From: an uncultured Christensenella sp.
GTDB lineage: Bacteria; Bacillota; Clostridia; Christensenellales; CAG-917
Assembly (NCBI GenBank): GCA_910577815.1
Contig: CAJTNO010000009.1
Coordinates: forward strand, 1-20,926
Direction: 5' to 3'
DNA length: 20,926 nt
The position numbers were made by a program, and so were the translations under genes. This document shows positions 20,776-20,926 of the stretch, in pieces. Each line of letters starts with the position of its first letter. Position 1 is the stretch's first letter. Below the pieces are notes generated by a model. It was not told the origin of the DNA. It did not search any database and saw only the letters and a program-made list of their open reading frames with translations.

Positions 20776-20814
20776 CAATAAATAAAAGAGAGCGGATTAT
20801 TTCACCTCTCTCTT
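20776..20814 (-). terminator. Probable intrinsic terminator of the gene entering from the right edge
   Basis: On the minus strand AAGAGAG (20814-20808) and CTCTCTT (20792-20786) form a 7-bp stem with a 15-nt loop, followed by a T-rich tail TTATTTATT. It is ~30 nt after the stop at 20844. Confidence 0.55.
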
Positions 20815-20843
20815 ATTATTATAGAACTAATTATAATATTAAA

Positions 20844-20926
20844 TTAAATCTTATTGAGTTTTATCACTCGTCCGCCCGTAAGCGTTATCATCTTAACCGC
20901 AGGCAGCGTAAAGTCATTGGCTACTA
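20844..20926 (-). CDS. C-terminal fragment of an unidentified CDS cut by the window edge
   Basis: Reading the minus strand from 20924, the frame stays open for 26 codons (VANDFTLPAVKMITLTGG, then RVIKLNKI) and ends in TAA at 20846-20844. A probable terminator follows, as expected for a real gene end. The tail is too short to assign; it carries no motif I recognise. The other two minus frames are less convincing (one hits a stop immediately). Confidence 0.5.
   Translation of the reverse strand, partial: VANDFTLPAVKMITLTGGRVIKLNKI

Overview
This 20.9 kb window reads as chromosomal DNA of a Gram-positive (Firmicutes/Clostridia-type) bacterium, probably an uncultured gut-type lineage. The evidence is an hrcA-grpE-dnaK-dnaJ-prmA-rsmE-mtaB heat-shock operon with a CIRCE operator, a lysine riboswitch (L-box), rpsU nearby, lipoproteins with clostridial-style lipoboxes, strong AGGAGG ribosome binding sites and near-consensus sigma-A promoters. 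A finer placement (for example Christensenellales-like) would be a guess. Every gene I can support is on the minus strand, so transcription runs from high to low coordinates. The long plus-strand ORFs are antisense shadows.

Layout in the direction of transcription (right to left): (1) the last codons of an unidentified CDS (20844-20926) and its probable terminator; (2) a monocistronic M20 metallopeptidase with a clear promoter and terminator; (3) inorganic pyrophosphatase (ppa) with its own promoter, followed by a tightly packed trio: a GlpA-like FAD oxidoreductase with a C-terminal BFD-type [2Fe-2S] domain, a pyridine-nucleotide-disulfide-type FAD oxidoreductase, and a DUF1667 cysteine-motif protein; (4) a ComEC channel protein without its usual C-terminal metallo-beta-lactamase domain; (5) an unnamed single-pass membrane protein with a Pro/Glu-rich linker and two C-terminal segments resembling DUF1508 (YegP-type), ending in a strong terminator; (6) the heat-shock operon hrcA-grpE-dnaK-dnaJ-prmA-rsmE-mtaB followed by a HIT protein, driven by a consensus promoter overlapped by a CIRCE element; (7) a lysine-riboswitch-controlled polar amino acid ABC transporter (binding protein, permease, ATPase); (8) rpsU with a consensus promoter and a tRNA-Val(CAC) directly downstream, closed by a terminator; (9) the N-terminal 193 codons of a lipoprotein with an InlB B-repeat-like and an MBG-like Ig domain, running off the left edge.

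How the parts fit: HrcA represses its own operon at CIRCE, and GrpE, DnaK and DnaJ form the Hsp70 machine. PrmA, RsmE, MtaB and S21 are translation-apparatus functions traditionally linked to it. The L-box is a complete aptamer with a terminator and a visible competing antiterminator, so the transporter is most likely a lysine importer switched off when lysine is plentiful. It sits between the HIT gene and rpsU, where many Firmicutes have mtaB and rpsU close together.

I found no CRISPR array, transposase, integrase, phage module or recognisable defence system. Nothing here makes a strong case for a wholly new system. The most worthwhile unknowns are the Pro/Glu-rich DUF1508-like membrane protein, the MBL-less ComEC, the N-terminal extension on the lysine-transporter ATPase, the oxidoreductase/DUF1667 trio without glycerol genes, and several unexplained RNA hairpins.
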